Origin: Jeotgalibacillus proteolyticus
GTDB lineage: Bacteria > Bacillota > Bacilli > Bacillales > Jeotgalibacillaceae
Reading direction: 5' to 3'
Assembly: GCF_002926065.1 (NCBI RefSeq)
Contig: NZ_PREZ01000003.1
Location: forward strand, 126,501-190,500
DNA: 64,000 bases
Both the position numbers and the translations under genes were made by a program. A model generated the notes under the pieces. That model saw only the letters and a program-made list of their open reading frames with translations, did not search any database and had not been told where the DNA came from. Shown here piece after piece: positions 60,203 through 64,000 of the stretch (the stretch's first letter is position 1; each line of letters opens with the position of its first letter).

Positions 60203-61423
60203 ATGCTGCGTAATCGCAATGTTTGGATTTTGCTCATAGGTGAATTTATTGCCGGAGTTGGACTCTGGCTCGGAATTATTGGAAATTTGGAGTTTATGCA
60301 GGAGAAAGTGCCCTCTGACTTTATAAAAGCCGTAATCCTGGCATCCGGCCTTCTTGCCGGAGTTGCTCTCGGACCGCTTGCGGGGAAAATTACGGATCAA
60401 TTAAAAAAGAAAACGGTCATGCTAGCTTCAGGATTTGTCCGTTCTATTAGTGTGTTATTCATGCTTGTCGCAATCGAAACAGGCTCAGTGTGGTGGATGG
60501 TTGTTTTTTTGGTGTTTATTCAAATCTCTGCTGCCTTTTATTTTCCAGCTCTCCAGGCAGCGATTCCGCTGGTCGTCAAGGAACAGCAGCTGCTGCAGCT
60601 AAACGGAATACATATGAATGTATCGACGCTTTCACGCGTTCTTGGAACAGCCATTGCAGGAGTATTTTTAACCATAATGTCTTTATCCACGATTTATCTG
60701 CTTTCTCTTACGGCATACGCTCTTCTTTTTGGTATTACCTGGCTGTTAAAAATTGAAGAAGAAGAGCCTGAAAGATTACCTGATTCAGCAAAAAAATTAA
60801 ACAAAGGCTTCTCAGAAGTATTTCCTATAATTAAAGAGCTTCCAATTGTCTTAATGACACTTGTTTTAACCTTTGTTCCGCTTTTATTTATAGGCGGATT
60901 TAATTTAATGGTTATAAATATTAGTGAAATTCAGGACAGCGCCTCGATTAAGGGGTGGATTTATGCCGCCGAAGGGATATCTTTTATGGTGGGGGCATTT
61001 TATATTAAAAAACTCGGTGATAAATTTTCACCTTATTCTATTTTGTTTACCTTTTCATTCATTATTGGAATCTCTCAATTCCTGCTTTATTTTGCTGATA
61101 TTCCACTTATCACTATTTTTGCATTCATCGTGTTCGGCTTTGCAGTCGGCTGCTTTTTCCCAACTGCAGCAACCATTTTCCAAACTCGTGTGCCGAAGGA
61201 ATTTCACGGCCGCTTCTTTTCTTTCAGGAATATGCTCGACAGGCTTATTTTCCAGATCGTTCTGCTATTAACAGGGTTTATGCTTGATATGATCGGCCTG
61301 CAGCTGATGGTTGTGGTGTTTGGCATTCTTTCCTTTGGGATGACCTTTGCTTTTTACCGGAGATTCCGAAAAATTAAAGTGGCTGAAGCCTCACCACCTG
61401 ACGTTGCAGCAAGTAATGAATAG
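60203..61423 (+). CDS. MFS transporter
   Basis: The 406-residue, 12-helix protein starts RNRNVWILLIGEFIAGVGLWLG and has a motif-A-like GKITDQLKKKTVML and the second-half GRFFSFRNMLDRLI, as in the EntS/YfiS-type MFS exporters. AGAGG is eight bases upstream of the ATG. Substrate unknown; the tail is Pro/Ala/Ser-rich and cytoplasmic. It is divergent from the RsbR paralog. Confidence 0.87.
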   Translation: MLRNRNVWILLIGEFIAGVGLWLGIIGNLEFMQEKVPSDFIKAVILASGLLAGVALGPLAGKITDQLKKKTVMLASGFVRSISVLFMLVAIETGSVWWMVVFLVFIQISAAFYFPALQAAIPLVVKEQQLLQLNGIHMNVSTLSRVLGTAIAGVFLTIMSLSTIYLLSLTAYALLFGITWLLKIEEEEPERLPDSAKKLNKGFSEVFPIIKELPIVLMTLVLTFVPLLFIGGFNLMVINISEIQDSASIKGWIYAAEGISFMVGAFYIKKLGDKFSPYSILFTFSFIIGISQFLLYFADIPLITIFAFIVFGFAVGCFFPTAATIFQTRVPKEFHGRFFSFRNMLDRLIFQIVLLLTGFMLDMIGLQLMVVVFGILSFGMTFAFYRRFRKIKVAEASPPDVAASNE

Positions 61424-61580
61424 ACATCCTTTGCAGGTTTTTTATCAGAATCTTCTCAGCAATATGAATTGTTTTAAAAAAAGCAGTAAAAATGAAACTA
61501 TTTCAGATTAACTTTCGTAGAAGCCGGGTAAGGGAAAATGAATTACCTTGATCTTTACTGCCCTGGAAGGAATGAGTCAA

Positions 61581-61979
61581 ATGGTGATGGATAAGTTCAA
61601 AAAATGGGTTACCCGTGATGCTGGAAAAGTTAACTTAATACTGGATCGTAATACGTTGGTACCTGGAGAGAAGATCACTGGTGTCTTTCATTTGAAGGGT
61701 CCCAAAAATAGAAAAAAAGTGTCTCGTCTTGAATGCGATCTTATGCAGGTGGATCCAAATTCCCGTGCAGAAAAAATGGTTGAAGTCGCTACTACCATCT
61801 ATATGGCTAAAGTTATTGATGACGAAAATTGGACGAAGGTCCCTTTTTCGTATTCGCTGCCTGATCAGCTTGCCAACTACAACCCGGAAGCCTCCTACCG
61901 TTTCCGAACACGATTGATCTTCACGAATAATGTTCAGTCTATTGATCATGACGAAATACAATTAAAAATAGAACCTTAA
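61581..61979 (+). CDS. Spo0M-like (SpoOM family) arrestin-fold protein, short
   Basis: The 132-residue protein resembles the N-terminal half of Spo0M: VNLILDRNTLVPGEKITGVFHLKGPKNRKKVSRLECDLM, then KVPFSYSLPDQLANYNPEASYRFRTRLIF. Spo0M of B. subtilis is about twice as long, with a second arrestin-like domain, so this is a one-domain relative. Start is the ATG at 61581 after GGAAGGA; ATGs at 61572 and 61587 are alternatives. Cytoplasmic; role in sporulation is only inferred from family. Confidence 0.78.
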   Translation: MVMDKFKKWVTRDAGKVNLILDRNTLVPGEKITGVFHLKGPKNRKKVSRLECDLMQVDPNSRAEKMVEVATTIYMAKVIDDENWTKVPFSYSLPDQLANYNPEASYRFRTRLIFTNNVQSIDHDEIQLKIEP

Positions 61980-61980
61980 A

Positions 61981-62017
61981 TAAAAGAAGCTCTGTCAGAC
62001 GACAGGGCTTCTTTTTA
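61981..62017. terminator. Bidirectional terminator
   Basis: AAAGAAGC-CTGTC / GACAG-GCTTCTTT stem between convergent genes with T5. Confidence 0.9.
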
Positions 62018-62818
62018 CTTTACTTTAATTCGTTCGGCGTGAGTATAGACATTCATGGACTGGTTGCGTATAAACCCCACTGCTGTAATTTCAAGCTCTT
62101 CTGCAAGCTCGAGCGCTCTTTCAGTCGGAGCAGATTTAGACAGCACAATCTCGCAGCCAATCTTCGCTACTTTTAATAAAATTTCAGAAGATAGCCTTCC
62201 GCTAAATGCGATGACTTTATCACGGACATTGATATTATTTTTAAGGCAATAGCCATAGATTTTATCTAACGCATTATGACGTCCAATATCCATTCTGCTT
62301 AACACAATGCCGTTTAGATCACAAAGAGCTGCATTATGCACTCCGCCTGTTTCCTTAAAAATACTTGCGCCGCTTTGCAGCTCCCCCATCAATCGGCTGC
62401 AATCCTCCGGGGTTAAAAACACGCGGCGGCCCGTCATACGCTTTGCCGCCATGGCATCGCTCGCAAACACAAAGCCCTGCCTGCTCCCCCCGCAGCAGGA
62501 GGTCAGATAGCGCTTGTTTTGCAGGCCCTCGTAAAGCGGATTGATCGCAGTGGATTCAATATGGACAAAGCCCTGTTTTGAATCTACTCTAAGCTTATCA
62601 ATGTCTTCATACCTCCGGATAATTCCCTCAGAGGCAAGGTAGCCAATTGCCATATCCTCTATATATTCGGGGGAGCAAACCATCGTAACAAATTCTTCTC
62701 CATTCAGCTTCAGTGTAATAGGCTGCTCCGTTGCCAGACGATCATCCTTCCACCGTGCTCCTTCCTGATCAATTCGAAGGATTTTTCTGGTTTGTGTAAT
62801 TGGATGCTCCACAGTCAT
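62015..62818 (-). CDS. fdhD: Formate dehydrogenase accessory sulfurtransferase
   Basis: The 267-residue FdhD has TEQPITLKLNGEEFVTMVCSPEYIEDMAIGYLASEGII, the catalytic cysteine loop TSCCGGS, GGVHNAALCD, DIGRHNALDKIYG and the FSGRLSSEIL block. It carries sulfur from a cysteine desulfurase to the molybdenum cofactor of formate dehydrogenase. The ATG at 62818 touches an AAAGGAG site, and the GTG two codons later is better spaced. No formate dehydrogenase gene lies in the window, but the next gene upstream is an OFA-type antiporter. Confidence 0.93.
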   Translation of the reverse strand: MTVEHPITQTRKILRIDQEGARWKDDRLATEQPITLKLNGEEFVTMVCSPEYIEDMAIGYLASEGIIRRYEDIDKLRVDSKQGFVHIESTAINPLYEGLQNKRYLTSCCGGSRQGFVFASDAMAAKRMTGRRVFLTPEDCSRLMGELQSGASIFKETGGVHNAALCDLNGIVLSRMDIGRHNALDKIYGYCLKNNINVRDKVIAFSGRLSSEILLKVAKIGCEIVLSKSAPTERALELAEELEITAVGFIRNQSMNVYTHAERIKVK

Positions 62819-62835
62819 TCTCCTTTACATGTAAA

Positions 62836-62872
62836 GAGAGGAGCTGAGGTGATTTTCCCCGCAGCTCCTCTC
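62836..62872 (-). terminator. Probable terminator of the OFA antiporter gene
   Basis: GAGAGGAGCTG/CAGCTCCTCTC 11-bp stem just after the stop; the T tract is short. Confidence 0.6.
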
Positions 62873-62875
62873 CTA

Positions 62876-64000
62876 TTAGCTTGCTGCTTCTGCTCTTCCA
62901 TTGCTTTCCAGACGTATTTTTTTAATGTTAATACGGATCAGAAGGGATACAGCAAGTGCCACGACAAAGGCACCTGCAAATATATACATGGTGAGCTGAT
63001 AGCTGCTTGTTGCTTCTTCAATACGCGTCACAACAATCGGCCCTACAAGACCAGCCGCTGCCCAGGCAGTCAGGATATACCCATGGATGGCACCCAGCTG
63101 TTTTGTTCCAAACAAATCGCCAATGTAAGCCGGGATCGAAGCGAAACCTCCTCCATAGCATGAGAGAATAACAAAAATTAAAATCTGGAATATAATCGCG
63201 TTTGTTACACTTGGCAGCATAAAAAATGCAACCGTTTGAAGAGCGAAAAAGGTGGTGTACACATTCGGACGTCCAATGTAATCCGATACTGATGCCCAGC
63301 CAATCCGGCCGAATCCATTAAACAGCCCCATGATGCCAACCATTAGTGCGGCTGCACCGGCTGTCATCCCAGCAACATCCTGAGCCATCGGTGAAGCAAC
63401 GGCTATAATCGCAATTCCACATGTGACATTAATAAAAAGCATGACCCACAGCGCCCAAAACCGAACTGTCTTTACAGCTTCGTTCGCTTTTAGCTGAGAC
63501 AGGTCTCCTGTTTCTTTGTTGCTGCTTTTTTCTTCCAGTTCTTCCTTCGTCATTCCTTTAGGAACATAATCCTTCGGCGGGGCAGAAAGATAGAGAGAGG
63601 AACAAATCATTAAAACAAAATAAATAGCGCCTAATAAAAAGAAAGTATTAGAGATTCCAATATTGCCAATCAGTGATTCCATAATTGGACTTGCAATTAA
63701 AGAGGCAAAACCAAATCCCATAATGGCAAGACCCGTTGCGAGCCCTCTTCGGTCAGGAAACCATTTTACCAAAGAAGAAACAGGCGTTATGTAGCCAATC
63801 CCAAGCCCCATCCCACCAAGTGCGCCGTAAAAGAAATAAAGCAGATACAGGTTGCCTATACTGTCAGCAAAGCCTGCACCGAGCATTCCAAGCCCAAAAC
63901 AAATGGATGCCACAATCCCTGATACTCTTGGACCATACTTCTCTACAAAGTGACCCATAAATGCTGCTGATAAGCCTAAAAATAAAATAGCAATACTAAA
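62876..64000 (-). CDS. MFS transporter, oxalate/formate antiporter (OFA) family, 5' end cut
   Basis: The frame is open through the right edge of the window, reading FSIAILFLGLSAAFMGHFVEKYGPR, so the N-terminal helix is missing. About 374 residues are visible with eleven helices. OFA features are the GHFVEKYGPR loop, YGALGGMGLGIGYITPVSSLVKWFPDRRGLATGLA and the second-half CGIAIIAVASPMAQ. It probably exchanges oxalate, formate or a related monocarboxylate. Proximity to fdhD hints at formate. Confidence 0.88.
   Translation of the reverse strand, partial: FSIAILFLGLSAAFMGHFVEKYGPRVSGIVASICFGLGMLGAGFADSIGNLYLLYFFYGALGGMGLGIGYITPVSSLVKWFPDRRGLATGLAIMGFGFASLIASPIMESLIGNIGISNTFFLLGAIYFVLMICSSLYLSAPPKDYVPKGMTKEELEEKSSNKETGDLSQLKANEAVKTVRFWALWVMLFINVTCGIAIIAVASPMAQDVAGMTAGAAALMVGIMGLFNGFGRIGWASVSDYIGRPNVYTTFFALQTVAFFMLPSVTNAIIFQILIFVILSCYGGGFASIPAYIGDLFGTKQLGAIHGYILTAWAAAGLVGPIVVTRIEEATSSYQLTMYIFAGAFVVALAVSLLIRINIKKIRLESNGRAEAAS

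Noticed and set aside
1-64000. tRNA, rRNA, T-box leaders, prophage and conjugative elements
   Set aside because: Looked for on both strands; no cloverleaf cluster, T-box GGUGGNACCGCG motif, integrase, capsid or relaxase gene was seen.

Overview
The window looks like chromosome from a low-GC, Gram-positive, endospore-forming member of the Bacillaceae. Genes start with strong AGGAGG-type ribosome binding sites, and GTG and TTG starts are frequent. Bacillus-type regulatory RNAs are present: two S-box (SAM-I) riboswitches and one yybP-ykoY riboswitch. Several genes belong to families typical of sporulating bacilli (YtaF, CwlK, Spo0M-like, RsbR paralogs, an AsnO-like synthetase, PpaC). The genus cannot be fixed from the sequence alone. 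No tRNA, rRNA, insertion sequence, prophage or CRISPR array was found.

Layout. 1-4.7 kb: a truncated membrane protein gene, a YceI-like gene, an acyl-CoA ligase and a DDAH/arginine-deiminase-type hydrolase. 5-7.9 kb: S-box, metY, metX. 7.9-10.7 kb: an autoregulated YtrA-type GntR/ABC operon. 10.8-15.2 kb: a Yip1 protein, a KTSC protein, a Na+/H+ antiporter, an acetyltransferase and the first 189-bp tandem repeat cluster. 15.2-19 kb: potABCD. 19.2-22.8 kb: an SDR enzyme, then S-box, metI, metC. 22.8-23.5 kb: another tandem repeat family and a probable Fur-controlled small RNA. 23.5-28.6 kb: DUF4003, FusB-like and GNAT genes, a Gfo/Idh/MocA oxidoreductase and an amino-acid importer lacking its ATPase. 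28.7-31.9 kb: two CaCA cation antiporters around ytaF, one behind a yybP-ykoY riboswitch. 31.9-32.6 kb: the second 189-bp repeat cluster. 32.7-34.8 kb: ECF sigma, anti-sigma and multi-TM2 protein. 35-50.7 kb: mixed metabolic genes including CapA-like, PpaC, Pgl, CwlK, an orphan XylR and a divergent MurE-like ligase. 51-64 kb: a PAT-like acetyltransferase, asparagine synthetase, a decayed DUF302 gene, an ABC-F gene behind an attenuator, a GTPase, two RsbR paralogs, transporters, fdhD and an OFA-family antiporter cut by the window edge.

How the genes work together. Two SAM-sensing operons cover both routes from acetylhomoserine to homocysteine: direct sulfhydrylation (metX, metY) and transsulfuration (metI, metC). 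Polyamine uptake is a complete four-gene operon. Three cation transporters with a Mn-type riboswitch suggest a metal-efflux locus. The sigma/anti-sigma pair, RsbR paralogs and attenuated ABC-F gene are stress-response functions.

The most interesting non-coding signals are three. The first is a sigma-A promoter overlapped by a Fur box, firing into a gene-less stretch that ends in a 15-bp perfect hairpin (23281-23483). The second is a family of 189-bp repeats whose hairpin arms vary together and which also occurs as 22-bp 'empty' forms. The third is the leader of the ABC-F gene.
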